A stretch of DNA of 64,000 nt from VRUE01 sp963704545 (GTDB lineage Bacteria; Actinomycetota; Thermoleophilia; Solirubrobacterales; 70-9), in assembly GCA_963704545.1 (NCBI GenBank), contig OY969915.1, positions 1,736,001 to 1,800,000 of the forward strand, written 5' to 3'. This document shows positions 1-7,473 of this stretch, piece after piece; positions within the stretch are counted from its first letter, which is position 1, and every line of letters starts with the position of its first letter. A program made the position numbers and the translations under genes. The notes under the pieces are model-generated. The model was not told the DNA's origin. It was given only the letters and a program-made list of their open reading frames with translations, and made no database searches.

Positions 1-542
1 TGCTGGGGCGAGGTGCCGGGGAACTCGCGCGGGTCGTAGTCGTTGTCGAGCACGAGGTAGCCGTGCAGGTGGCGTGGCAGGCGCCCCTTCACCCCCTGCC
101 CGCGGTCGGGCGCGGCGTAGCCGAAGAGGGCGCCGCCGATCTGGTCGAGGTAGACGTCGGTCTTGCCCTGCCCGCCGCCCTCGCGCGCGTCGGACTTCGG
201 CGGCCGCCAGCCGAGCTTCTCGTTCTGGATCTCGTAGACGTGCTCGGCGACCCCCTGAACCTGAGCGACGTAGTCGGGGATGCCATCGCCATCGGCGTCG
301 GCCAGCTTCGGCGCGTCGATCCCCTCCGTCACCCAGTGAACGCAGAAGTGGCGAGTGCAGGCGGGTGAGCGCGGTGCCTCTGGAACCGTGTAGGCGTTGC
401 GGTTGGGGTCGGGATGGTCGGTGGGGCGTGCAGCGGGGGCGCGGAACACCCGCTGGTCGGATGCGGCAGCCATGCCGGGAATGGCGGAAAGAAGCGCGGC
501 AGACGCCAGCGATGCCCCTATCAGCCACCGGCGTGCGCGCAC
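1..542 (-). CDS. secreted protein, 5' part only; possible MXAN_6640-type metalloprotease
   Basis: The gene runs off the left edge, so only about 180 N-terminal residues are visible. The start is a basic, hydrophobic signal peptide (RARRWLIGASLASAALLS then a small-residue cleavage region near AAAS). The mature part has a DADGDGIPDYV calcium-loop-like motif followed by a KTDVYLDQIG segment. That order is typical of secreted MXAN_6640-like putative zinc proteases, whose HExxH site would lie outside the window, so the function is unproven. I chose GTG at 542 because a TATAGA box lies about 10 bases upstream, which would give a leaderless mRNA. TTG at 551 is an alternative. The gene is divergent from nadE with under 70 bases between starts. 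Confidence 0.55.
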   Translation of the reverse strand, partial: MRARRWLIGASLASAALLSAIPGMAAASDQRVFRAPAARPTDHPDPNRNAYTVPEAPRSPACTRHFCVHWVTEGIDAPKLADADGDGIPDYVAQVQGVAEHVYEIQNEKLGWRPPKSDAREGGGQGKTDVYLDQIGGALFGYAAPDRGQGVKGRLPRHLHGYLVLDNDYDPREFPGTSPQ

Positions 543-608
543 CCGGCGCAATCTATAGCTCGGCCTGTCACGCGATACTTCAGGCGTGAGCGTCCCGAGG
601 AAGCCCGC

Positions 609-2279
609 TTGCGAGTAGCGCTGGCGCAGATCGACCCCACGGTCGGCGACGTCGACGGCAACTCCGCCAAGATCGCGGAGTGGATCGGCCGCGCCCGCGT
701 CGAGGGTGCCGAGCTGGTCGTCTTCCCCGAGCTCTGCGTGCCCGGCTACCCGGCCGAGGACCTCTACCTGAAGCGGCACTTCGTCGAGGCGAACCGGCGC
801 GCGGTCGAGGAGCTCGCCGGCGAGACCGCCGGCCTGGTCGCGCTGGTGGGCTTCGCCGAGCCGGTCGCGGGCGGCGGCGACTTCCGCCACGCCCACAACT
901 CGCTCGCCGTGCTGGCCGACGGGGAGCTGCGCACCGTCTACCGCAAGAACCGGCTGCCCAACTACTCCGTCTTCGACGAGCAGCGCTACTTCGTCCCGGG
1001 CACCGAGCCCGAGACGATCGAGGTCGGCGGGCAGCGGGTCGGCCTGACCGTCTGCGAGGACGTCTGGACGCCGGGACCGCCCGCCTCGACCGAGGCCGCA
1101 GCGGGCGCGAGCCTGATCGCCAACCCGTCGGGCTCGCCGTACCACCGCGGCAAGGGACGCGAGCGCGAAGCGATGTTCGCCGAGCGCGCCCGTGCCTACG
1201 GCACCCACTTCGCCTTCTGCAATCTCGTCGGCGGACAGGACGAGCTGGTCTTCGACGGACACAGCCTCCTCGTCGACCCCAGCGGGGAGGTGATCGCCCG
1301 CGCGGCCCAGTTCGAGGAGGAGCTGCTGGTCTGCGAGGTCCCCTCCCCCGGCCCGGACCGTCTCGCCGAGCCGCTCCCCGACCTGGCCGAGGTCTACGCC
1401 GCCCTCGTGCTCGGCCTGCGCGACTACGTGCTCAAGAACGGCTTCCGCCACGTCGGCGTGGCGCTCTCCGGCGGCATCGACTCGGCCCTCGTCGCGCTGC
1501 TGGCCGTCGACGCCCTCGGGTCCGACCGGGTCAGCTGCGTTGTGATGCCCTCGCCACATTCGAGCCTTGAAACACAGGCCGACGCACGGACTATCGCCAC
1601 CAACCTCGACACCGAGCTGGTCGAGATCCCGATCGCGGCGGCGATGGCCGAGTACGAGAGCTCGCTCTCAGACGCCTTCGGGCGGGGCAACGGCAGCGAG
1701 GCCGCCGACGAGGGGTTGCCGCGCGACCCGAGCCGGCCCTCCGAGCCCGACCTTGCCGCCGAGAACATCCAGGCCCGGATCCGCGGCAACATGATGATGG
1801 CGCTCTCCAACAAGCACGGCTGGCTGGTGCTGACCACCGGGAACAAGAGCGAGATGTCAGTCGGCTACGCGACGCTCTACGGCGACATGGCCGGCGGCTT
1901 CGCCGCGATCAAGGACGTGCCGAAGACGCTGGTCTACGAGCTGACCCGCCACCGCAACGAGAGCGCGGGCCGCGAGCTGGTGCCGGCCTCGGTGCTGGAG
2001 CGGGCACCGTCGGCGGAGCTCCGCCCCGACCAGCTCGACAGCGACTCGCTGCCCGCCTACGACCTGCTCGACCGCATCCTCGAGTCTTACGTCGAGCGCG
2101 ATGAGGGCCGCGAGGAGATGATCGCCGCCGGCCTGCCCGCCGGGGTCGTCGACGACGTCATCCGCATGGTCGACCGCTCCGAGTACAAGCGGCGCCAGGC
2201 CGCGCCCGGGATCAGGATCACGCCGAGGGCGTTCGGTCGGGACCGGCGATTGCCCATCACGAACCGCTTCGGCGGCTAG
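609..2279 (+). CDS. nadE: glutamine-dependent NAD+ synthetase
   Basis: Converts nicotinic acid adenine dinucleotide to NAD+ using ATP and ammonia released from glutamine, the last step of NAD synthesis in the cytosol. The 556 residues hold an N-terminal nitrilase-type glutaminase domain (about 1-260). Its triad is visible as Glu41 in VVFPELCVPGY, Lys in YRKNRLPNY and Cys near 149 in GLTVCEDVW. The C-terminal synthetase domain has the PP-loop SGGIDS near 286 and the TTGNKSE motif. The start is TTG at 609, chosen for the GAGGAAG ribosome site 7 bases upstream and because homologues begin with RVALAQIDPTVGD; the frame stays open further upstream. It is convergent with the thioesterase gene. Confidence 0.93.
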   Translation: MRVALAQIDPTVGDVDGNSAKIAEWIGRARVEGAELVVFPELCVPGYPAEDLYLKRHFVEANRRAVEELAGETAGLVALVGFAEPVAGGGDFRHAHNSLAVLADGELRTVYRKNRLPNYSVFDEQRYFVPGTEPETIEVGGQRVGLTVCEDVWTPGPPASTEAAAGASLIANPSGSPYHRGKGREREAMFAERARAYGTHFAFCNLVGGQDELVFDGHSLLVDPSGEVIARAAQFEEELLVCEVPSPGPDRLAEPLPDLAEVYAALVLGLRDYVLKNGFRHVGVALSGGIDSALVALLAVDALGSDRVSCVVMPSPHSSLETQADARTIATNLDTELVEIPIAAAMAEYESSLSDAFGRGNGSEAADEGLPRDPSRPSEPDLAAENIQARIRGNMMMALSNKHGWLVLTTGNKSEMSVGYATLYGDMAGGFAAIKDVPKTLVYELTRHRNESAGRELVPASVLERAPSAELRPDQLDSDSLPAYDLLDRILESYVERDEGREEMIAAGLPAGVVDDVIRMVDRSEYKRRQAAPGIRITPRAFGRDRRLPITNRFGG

Positions 2280-2385
2280 TCAGACCGCTTCCATGCCGGC
2301 GCCTGACGGCGTCCTCGGTCGCTCACGTGCAGAGCACGCTTCGCTCCCTGCGTCCTTGTCATGCTTGGCCTGAAAGCGGTCTGAC
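2279..2385. repeat. structured element A with 12-base terminal inverted repeats at a convergent gene junction
   Basis: GTCAGACCGCTT (2279-2290) is repeated inverted at 2374-2385, with further partial pairing inside. The left arm starts at the nadE stop codon and the right arm lies in the last codons of the thioesterase gene. The interior read on the minus strand shares blocks in the same order with the element at 61999-62122: AAGCA, GGACGCAGG, GTGA, CGACCGAGGA and GCGCCG. Both copies lie between the 3' ends of converging genes, so a bidirectional terminator or a small mobile element are both possible. Confidence 0.5.
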
Positions 2386-2766
2386 AGCAATTGTCATTTG
2401 GGCCAGCGCGCAAAGTTTGCCGTTTGCGTCTGTTACTTCCGCATCCCAGACCCAGGTCGTGCGGCCGCGGTGGCGGGCTTTCGCCTCGACCTCGGCGTGC
2501 CCCTCGGTCACGGGGCGGATGAAGCTGACGCTGATCGACTGGCCCATCGCCATCATCCCGTCGTCCAGAACGGCCAGCGCGGTCGCCCGCGAGCAGACGC
2601 TCTCGACCAGGCTCGACATCACGCCGCCGTGCAGGAGGCCGACCGGCTGGCGCAACTCGTCGCGCATCCGCACACGCACCCGGGCGTGCTCGGGGTCGTC
2701 GTCGAGCCACTCCGTGCCCAGCAGGGCGTCGAAGTGGGAAACCAGTCCGCGCGGGTCGTCTGCCAT
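2359..2766 (-). CDS. PaaI-family hotdog-fold thioesterase
   Basis: A 135-residue single hotdog domain. The motif LLHGGVMSSLVES near residues 43-55 is the conserved helix entry of PaaI/YbdB-type acyl-CoA thioesterases, with Glu of the helix as the likely catalytic residue. The protein probably hydrolyses an aromatic or medium-chain acyl-CoA, but the substrate cannot be read from sequence. I used ATG 2766 (MADDPRGLV); the frame is open to 2883, but that extension would run through the strong hairpin at 2790-2844 and looks non-coding. Its last codons form one arm of element A. The gene is divergent from the gene at 2877. Confidence 0.75.
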   Translation of the reverse strand: MADDPRGLVSHFDALLGTEWLDDDPEHARVRVRMRDELRQPVGLLHGGVMSSLVESVCSRATALAVLDDGMMAMGQSISVSFIRPVTEGHAEVEAKARHRGRTTWVWDAEVTDANGKLCALAQMTIAVRPLSGQA

Positions 2767-2789
2767 CGCGGCCCGGACACTATCCCCAG

Positions 2790-2844
2790 GGGGCGTGTCT
2801 GAGCTTATGGGGCCCATACGACCCCTTAACCTCAGACACGCCCC
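2790..2844. repeat. long perfect hairpin between divergent genes
   Basis: GGGGCGTGTCTGAG at 2790-2803 is exactly inverted at 2831-2844 (14 base pairs). The 27-base interior continues the stem through TTA/TAA and GGGG/CCCC pairs, leaving a loop of about 9 bases. It lies 23 bases from the thioesterase start and 32 bases from the start at 2877. Both neighbours begin here, so it is not a normal terminator. It could be an operator, a 5'-UTR hairpin or a small palindromic repeat. Confidence 0.6.
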
Positions 2845-2876
2845 TCCGGGGCGATGCTCGCGTAGGCTTCCGGCCC

Positions 2877-3767
2877 TTGGCACTGACCGACGACCAGAAG
2901 GCGATGCTCCGGCTGCTCGCGCAGCGCGAAGAGGGCTACGAGGACATGGCCGCGCTGATGGGGATCAGCGTCGAGGAGCTGCGTGCCCGGGTGAAGGAGG
3001 CGCTGTCGGAGGTCGAGGAGCCTGCGGAGCCGGCACCGGCGCCCACCCCGCCGCCACCCCCACCGGTCGTGGAGCAACCGCCTGTCGCAGCGCCACAGCC
3101 GCCGGCTCCCGAGCCGGCTCCGGTCCCGCCGCCCCCCGCATCCCCCAAGCGGACCGCGCGGCCGTCGCCGCTCGCCCGGCTGCGCGGATCGAAGGATCGC
3201 GGCGCCCTGATCGGCATCGGAGCGGGTGCCCTGGTCGTCCTGGCCCTGGTCGTCGTTCTCATCCTCGGTGGTGATGACGGAGGCTCGTCCTCGTCCACGG
3301 CCATCTCGGGGGACGGCGGGACGTCCCTCACCGCAGCCGAAGAAAGCAAGCTCACCCAGGCGATCCTCGAACCGACCGACGGCGGCGATGCCAGTGGCCG
3401 TGCCCTGTTCGGGCGCTACAAGAAGAGCGTCCTGCTGCAGGTCGAGGCCGAAGGGCTGGAGCCCTCCCCGCCCGGCGAGACCTACACGATCTGGCTCTAC
3501 CGCTCGCCGAAACTGGTCCTGCGGATCGGCGCGGTCCCCGTCGAGGAGAAAGACGAAGGCAAGCTGGCCGTGCAGCTGCCCGTCCCGACCCAGGTCCTCA
3601 GCTACGTCGCGGGTGGAGCCTTCGACCAGGTCGACGTCTCCCTCACCTCGAACGCCGCCTACAAAGCCGCCCTCGCCAAGGCCAAGGCGGAACGCAGACT
3701 GCCGCCCTACACCGGCGAAAGCGTCCTCAGGGGCGAGATCACCGGCCCGGCGATACAGAAGCAGTAG
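2877..3767 (+). CDS. single-pass membrane protein: HTH-like N-terminus, proline-rich linker, RskA-like exterior domain
   Basis: 296 residues in three parts. Residues 1-45 resemble the helix-turn-helix of sigma factor region 4 (LTDDQKAMLRLLAQREEGY, then GISVEELRARV). Residues 47-100 are a Pro/Ala linker. One transmembrane helix lies at 109-130, flanked by basic residues inside. The exterior part (about 175-290) resembles the beta-rich C-terminal domain of anti-sigma-K (RskA) proteins, with GETYTIWLYRSP and a PVP core. I infer a role in signalling across the membrane. No partner sigma gene is adjacent. The start is TTG 2877, the first start codon after an in-frame stop. Confidence 0.65.
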   Translation: MALTDDQKAMLRLLAQREEGYEDMAALMGISVEELRARVKEALSEVEEPAEPAPAPTPPPPPPVVEQPPVAAPQPPAPEPAPVPPPPASPKRTARPSPLARLRGSKDRGALIGIGAGALVVLALVVVLILGGDDGGSSSSTAISGDGGTSLTAAEESKLTQAILEPTDGGDASGRALFGRYKKSVLLQVEAEGLEPSPPGETYTIWLYRSPKLVLRIGAVPVEEKDEGKLAVQLPVPTQVLSYVAGGAFDQVDVSLTSNAAYKAALAKAKAERRLPPYTGESVLRGEITGPAIQKQ

Positions 3768-3768
3768 C

Positions 3769-5394
3769 TCAGGGGAGCAGCTTTCCCGGATTCATGATGT
3801 TTGTCGGGTCGAAGCGCTCCTTGGCCGCGCGCAGAACGTCGAGGCCGAGGCCACCCACCTCGGCCTCCATGTAGGGGGCGTGGTCGCGGCCGACGGCGTG
3901 GTGATGGGTGATCGTCCCGCCATGGGCGACGATCGCCTCGCACGCGGCGCGCTTGACCTCCCGCCACTGGGCGATCTCCTCGCCTCGGCGGGCGCGGGAG
4001 ATGAAGGTGAAGTAGAGCGAGGCGCCATCGGCGTAGGCGTGCGAGAGGTGGCAGAAGACGAGGCCGGGCGTGCCCTGGCCGTCGAGCGCGCCGCGGATCG
4101 CGGCGCCGACCGCAGCATGCAGCTCGCCGAGTCGGCTCCAGGTGTGCGAGGTCTCCAGGGTCTCGACCATCGCCCCCATCTCCATCAGGGTGTCGCGCAG
4201 GTAGGGCCCCTGATAGCGCCCGTGCTCCCAGGAGCGCCCCGCCGACTGCCCAAGGTACGCGGCACCGCCATGGCGCAGCGCGCGCACCGAGAGTGCCCTG
4301 CGGCGGGCGACCGACTCCTCTTCGCCCTCGAGCCCGACGACGATCAGGCAGCCGCCGCGGCGGCGGCGCAGGCCGAGGTAACCGCCGAAGAGCGCGCCGG
4401 CGACGCCGCGGGGGCCGGAGAGCGCCAGGGAGACCTCCGTCTCCTCCTCGTCGGAGACCCGGATCACGTCGGGCAGGCCCGGCCCCTGTGCCAGGGCGCG
4501 GACGATCTCGGCGCCGGCCTCGAAACTCTCGGCGATCCATGCCTCGTAGCGCCGCACGCGCGGAGCCGGCCGCACCCGCACGGTCACGTCGGGGATCACG
4601 CCGAAGGCGCCCTCGGAGCCGACGACCAGCTCGCGCAGGGCGGGGCCGGCGGCGGTGTGCGGCGTCTCCAGCGTGCGCAGGTCCCCGGCCGGGGCGATCA
4701 GGCGCACCGAGCTGACGAGGGCGTCGAAGCGCCCGTAGCCGCTCGATGCCTGCCCGGCGGAGCGGGTCGCGGCAAAGCCGCCGATCGTCGCGTACTCGAA
4801 GGACTGCGGGTAGTGGCCGAGGACGAGCCCGTGCGTGGCGAGCTCGGCTTCGGCCTCGGGGCCGCGCAGACCGGCGCCCAGCCTGGCGGTGAGCGAGCGG
4901 CTGTCGACCTCCACGCCGCGCAGCCGGGCCAGGTCGAGGCTGACCACGCGCGAGTGCTCGCCGCGCAGCGGCGCGACCCCGCCGACGACGCTGGTCCCGC
5001 CCCCGAACGGCACCACCGCAACGCCCTCTTCGACACACGCAAGGACCACGCGCTTCACCGCATCGGCGTCGGCGGGCAGGAGTACCGCGTCGGGAGCCTC
5101 CTCGAGACGACCACCGCGCAGCCGGGCCAGGTCGGCGTAACCGCAGCCCGTAGCGTGCCGCACGCGGTCCTCGAGGCCGGTGAAGACGTTCTCCTCGCCG
5201 ACCGCCTCGAGGAGAGCCTGGGGAAGCGGCTCCGGCGGCGGCAGCTCGAAGCCGTCGAGCTCCGCCGCGCGCGGCGAGGGGCTGAGGTCGCCTACCCGCT
5301 CGCGCAGCGTCGCAAGCGCCTCGCCGTCCAGCTCCGGGAGGGTCGAGGGGTCGCCCCATCCCCACCACTTCGAGTCGCGCCGCGGCCCGGTCAC
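3769..5394 (-). CDS. FAD-binding oxidase, alkyl-DHAP-synthase-like
   Basis: 541 residues of the vanillyl-alcohol-oxidase/PCMH flavoprotein family. The FAD-binding loop VVPFGGGTSVVGG is at 128-140, the GHYPQSFEYATIGG segment near 193-206, and the C-terminal GTITHHHAVGRDH motif followed by RFDPTNIMNPGKLL. The KWWGWGDP start and His-rich end match alkyldihydroxyacetonephosphate synthase (AGPS) homologues, which make ether-lipid precursors in eukaryotes. Bacterial members are mostly uncharacterised, and D-lactate or glycolate dehydrogenase activity is an alternative. It starts at GTG 5394, overlapping the SRPBCC stop by 4 bases, so the two are probably translationally coupled. Confidence 0.78.
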   Translation of the reverse strand: MTGPRRDSKWWGWGDPSTLPELDGEALATLRERVGDLSPSPRAAELDGFELPPPEPLPQALLEAVGEENVFTGLEDRVRHATGCGYADLARLRGGRLEEAPDAVLLPADADAVKRVVLACVEEGVAVVPFGGGTSVVGGVAPLRGEHSRVVSLDLARLRGVEVDSRSLTARLGAGLRGPEAEAELATHGLVLGHYPQSFEYATIGGFAATRSAGQASSGYGRFDALVSSVRLIAPAGDLRTLETPHTAAGPALRELVVGSEGAFGVIPDVTVRVRPAPRVRRYEAWIAESFEAGAEIVRALAQGPGLPDVIRVSDEEETEVSLALSGPRGVAGALFGGYLGLRRRRGGCLIVVGLEGEEESVARRRALSVRALRHGGAAYLGQSAGRSWEHGRYQGPYLRDTLMEMGAMVETLETSHTWSRLGELHAAVGAAIRGALDGQGTPGLVFCHLSHAYADGASLYFTFISRARRGEEIAQWREVKRAACEAIVAHGGTITHHHAVGRDHAPYMEAEVGGLGLDVLRAAKERFDPTNIMNPGKLLP

Positions 5395-5837
5395 GTAAGT
5401 GCCCGCTCGATCCCGTCGAGAGCCTCGTCGAGGAGAGCCCCCTGCCCGCGTCGCATCATCGGTCCGCCAAGGCGCGAGAGACCGCGCAGGGCCTGCGCGG
5501 CCATGATCGTCACTTCGGTTCCCGGGCTGGCGTCGTTCAGGGCGATCTCGACCGCGTAGCGCCGCAGGTGCCGCTCGAATGGCGTCCCCCCGATCAGCTG
5601 CTCCCAGTCAAACCGTTCGCCATCGACCGAGCAGGTGCAACGAAAATCCGCCCGCACGCCCCGTCCCTCGGCGGTCCCGAGCACCTTTGTCCACTGCGCA
5701 CCGGCCCGCTCACCCTCGACGCCCTCGACCCGCATGGTCCGCGGCCACCAGCGCGGCAGGCTGTAGGGATCGGAAACGAGGCCCCAGACGTCCGACCGCG
5801 GTGCGTCGATCGTCCTGCGGCGAGTCGCTCGCGGCAC
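5391..5837 (-). CDS. SRPBCC (START-like/polyketide cyclase) family protein
   Basis: 148 residues forming one lipid- or ligand-binding helix-grip domain. The start RRTIDAPRSDVWGLVSDPYSLPRWWP is the usual first strand and helix of the family. No catalytic residues are identifiable, so the ligand is unknown. It is cotranscribed with the AGPS-like gene through a GTGA overlap and follows ftsR by 11 bases. The pairing suggests a shared lipid-related role, which is inference only. Confidence 0.75.
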   Translation of the reverse strand: MPRATRRRTIDAPRSDVWGLVSDPYSLPRWWPRTMRVEGVEGERAGAQWTKVLGTAEGRGVRADFRCTCSVDGERFDWEQLIGGTPFERHLRRYAVEIALNDASPGTEVTIMAAQALRGLSRLGGPMMRRGQGALLDEALDGIERALT

Positions 5838-5848
5838 GTCGGGCCGAA

Positions 5849-6592
5849 TCAGTCGCCGGCGAGGCGGCGTAGGTCGCGGACCAACAGCAGGTGCTTGAGG
5901 TGGCTGACGGTCGCAGCCAGGCTCTCCAGGCTCTCGAGCGCCTCCTTGCGTCGTTCGGGATTGCGCGAGCGCAGCGACGGCCCGAGCAGCGCTTCCAGCA
6001 GGTTCGCCTCGCGGTCGGCCGAAGAGCGGAAGACGCGCAGGTTGCGGGCCGCCACGCCGAAGCGGGAAAGCTCGTTGGCGGCGCGGATCACTTCGCGGTC
6101 GGTCTCGTCGTAGACGGTCTTGCCGTCCCGCTTCTCGGGCTGCACGATGCCGAAGTTCTCCAGCTCGGCGATCAGCTCCTCGCGAGCGCCGGTCTCCTCG
6201 ATCACCTCTTCGAGGGTGAGATAGGCGCGCGAGGTGTCGATCAGGATCGCCCTGCGCACGGCGCCGCCCGAGGTTCGCTTGTCCCCGCCGCCGAGCGCGG
6301 CGGCGATGTCACCCCCCGCCGCCAGCTCCTGGCGGATCACCCGCAGCGGCAGGAACTCGTCGCGCTGCAGGCGCAGGATCGTCCGCAGCCTTTCGACGTC
6401 GGACTGGCTGTAGAGGCGGTAGCCGCCGGGCGTCCGCCGCGGCGTCAGCAGCTTCTGGTCCTCGAGATAACGGATCTTCGAGATCGAGACGTCGTCGAAC
6501 TCGCTCTGGAGGATCTTGCAGACCGCGCCGATCGTCAGCGCCTTGCGGGGGCGCGAGTCGCGCTGTCGGATCTGTTGCTCGGAGACCGCCAT
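5849..6592 (-). CDS. ftsR: MerR-family regulator, FtsR/Rv1828-like
   Basis: 247 residues. An N-terminal winged helix (about 18-88) has the MerR pattern SISKIRYLEDQKLLTPRRTP followed by GGYRLYSQSDVERL. The C-terminal effector region ends in a helical segment (LESLAATVSHLKHLL). Its place directly after an FHA gene matches the garA-Rv1828 pair of mycobacteria, where the homologue FtsR activates ftsZ transcription. The orthology assignment rests on sequence style and gene order. It has no cysteine metal site in the effector region, so it is not a metal-sensing MerR. Confidence 0.75.
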   Translation of the reverse strand: MAVSEQQIRQRDSRPRKALTIGAVCKILQSEFDDVSISKIRYLEDQKLLTPRRTPGGYRLYSQSDVERLRTILRLQRDEFLPLRVIRQELAAGGDIAAALGGGDKRTSGGAVRRAILIDTSRAYLTLEEVIEETGAREELIAELENFGIVQPEKRDGKTVYDETDREVIRAANELSRFGVAARNLRVFRSSADREANLLEALLGPSLRSRNPERRKEALESLESLAATVSHLKHLLLVRDLRRLAGD

Positions 6593-6618
6593 CAGTTGCC
6601 TGCCTTCCTGACCACGTC

Positions 6619-7098
6619 CTACTTCTCCAGGTAGCTGAGCTTGTACTTGCCGACCTGGATCTCGTCGCCGTCGGCGAGCCGGTGGGACTCGATTCGGCGC
6701 CGGTTGACGTAGGTGCCGTTGAGCGAGCCGAGGTCGTCGATGTAGAGGCCGTCGCGGCGGCGCACCAGCAGCGCGTGGTTGCGGGACACGGTGACGTCGT
6801 CGAGGAAGACGCCGGCGTCGGGACTGCGCCCGATGCTGACCCGGTCCTCACCGAGCGCGAAGCTCTCCCCGGCGCGGCCTCCGCCGGCCCGGATCACCAA
6901 GGCAGCGCCGCTGCGCTCGATCGTCTCGTCGATGTCGACCGGCTGCATCTCGCCGGTGTCGTCGACGGTGTAGGTCATCGTCGTCGGTTCGTCGCCCTCG
7001 CCACCCTCGGCCGGGCCCCCGACGTAGGCGCCGCACTTCTGGCAGTAGTTGGCGCCCTCAGGGTTGACGAAACCGCATTCGGGACAGTGGACGGCCAT
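6619..7098 (-). CDS. zinc-ribbon FHA-domain protein, GarA-like
   Basis: 159 residues. The N-terminus is a zinc ribbon with Cys5, Cys8, Cys19 and Cys22 (CPEC and CQKC). A short acidic linker holds the Thr-rich EPTTMTYTVDD at 37-47. The FHA domain spans about 66-157, with the phosphothreonine-binding residues Gly90-Arg91, Ser105 and His108 (VSRNH) and Asn127-Gly128 (SLNGTYVN). GarA/OdhI proteins bind and control 2-oxoglutarate metabolism enzymes when not phosphorylated on an N-terminal Thr pair. The Thr39-Thr40 pair may correspond to that site. The zinc ribbon is not found in GarA itself. RBS-spaced start; operon with rsiG and ftsR. Confidence 0.8.
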   Translation of the reverse strand: MAVHCPECGFVNPEGANYCQKCGAYVGGPAEGGEGDEPTTMTYTVDDTGEMQPVDIDETIERSGAALVIRAGGGRAGESFALGEDRVSIGRSPDAGVFLDDVTVSRNHALLVRRRDGLYIDDLGSLNGTYVNRRRIESHRLADGDEIQVGKYKLSYLEK

Positions 7099-7110
7099 CG
7101 AGTGCCTCCG

Positions 7111-7386
7111 CTAGGCGGGCTGGTCCTCGGGCTCGTCCTCAACCGCCTGCGCCTTGCCGGCGAGGATTTCGGTCAGCTGCGCGACGTCGTCGCCCGAGAA
7201 GAGGGTGTCGCCCCGCTCGCGCTTCTGACGCAGGCGGTTGACCAGCTCCGCACGGAGGATGTCGATCTTCCCGTGCAGGACGCGACGCTTGTAGGAGATC
7301 TCGTTCTCCTCGTGCGTGAGCTTGTCGATCAGGTCCTTCAGCTCCTCGTCGCTGAGGGAACCGAGATCGGGAAAGGTGTCCTCCAT
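7111..7386 (-). CDS. rsiG: RsiG-type c-di-GMP-binding anti-sigma factor homologue
   Basis: 91 residues, almost all predicted helix, enough for one helical hairpin. Residues 27-42 carry Glu27-x3-Ser31-x2-Arg34-x3-His38-x3-Asp42. This reproduces the E-x3-S-x2-R-x3-Q-x3-D motif by which Streptomyces RsiG binds c-di-GMP and holds the sigma factor WhiG; His replaces Gln here. A single motif in a short protein fits the homodimeric form described from early-branching actinobacteria rather than the duplicated-motif Streptomyces form. The AAGGAG ribosome site lies about 5 bases before ATG 7386. It is the first gene of the rsiG-FHA-ftsR operon. No whiG-like gene is in the window. Confidence 0.75.
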   Translation of the reverse strand: MEDTFPDLGSLSDEELKDLIDKLTHEENEISYKRRVLHGKIDILRAELVNRLRQKRERGDTLFSGDDVAQLTEILAGKAQAVEDEPEDQPA

Positions 7387-7430
7387 CTCACTCCTTGGTT
7401 GAGGTTGTGGCCTGGCGGCCTGCTCAGGCG

Positions 7431-7458
7431 ATTATAGGTCGCCCTGCCAAAGGTTCAA
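7431..7458 (-). promoter_or_regulatory. sigma70-type promoter of the rsiG-FHA-ftsR operon
   Basis: On the minus strand TTGAAC (7458-7453) and a perfect TATAAT (7436-7431) are separated by 16 bases. Transcription would start near 7424 and give a leader of about 38 bases before the rsiG ATG. A small hairpin (TTCAAC/GTTGAA, 7454-7470) just after the pgsA stop overlaps the -35 box and may act as a weak terminator for pgsA. Confidence 0.65.
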
Positions 7459-7473
7459 CTGAAGGTTGAAGGT

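Noticed and set aside
2280..2360. A simple rho-independent terminator between nadE and the thioesterase gene
   Set aside because: The closing stem spans a loop of over 80 bases and no T-run follows on either strand. The similarity to 61999-62122 points to a specific element instead.
3226..5559. A 777-codon open frame on the plus strand opposite the FAD-oxidase gene
   Set aside because: GC-rich third positions keep the antisense frame open. The minus-strand gene has clear flavoprotein motifs, while the plus frame has Arg/Pro/Ala-rich sequence with no family resemblance. The same reasoning rules out other long antisense frames, such as 8009-9880, 10471-13116 and 47294-49348.
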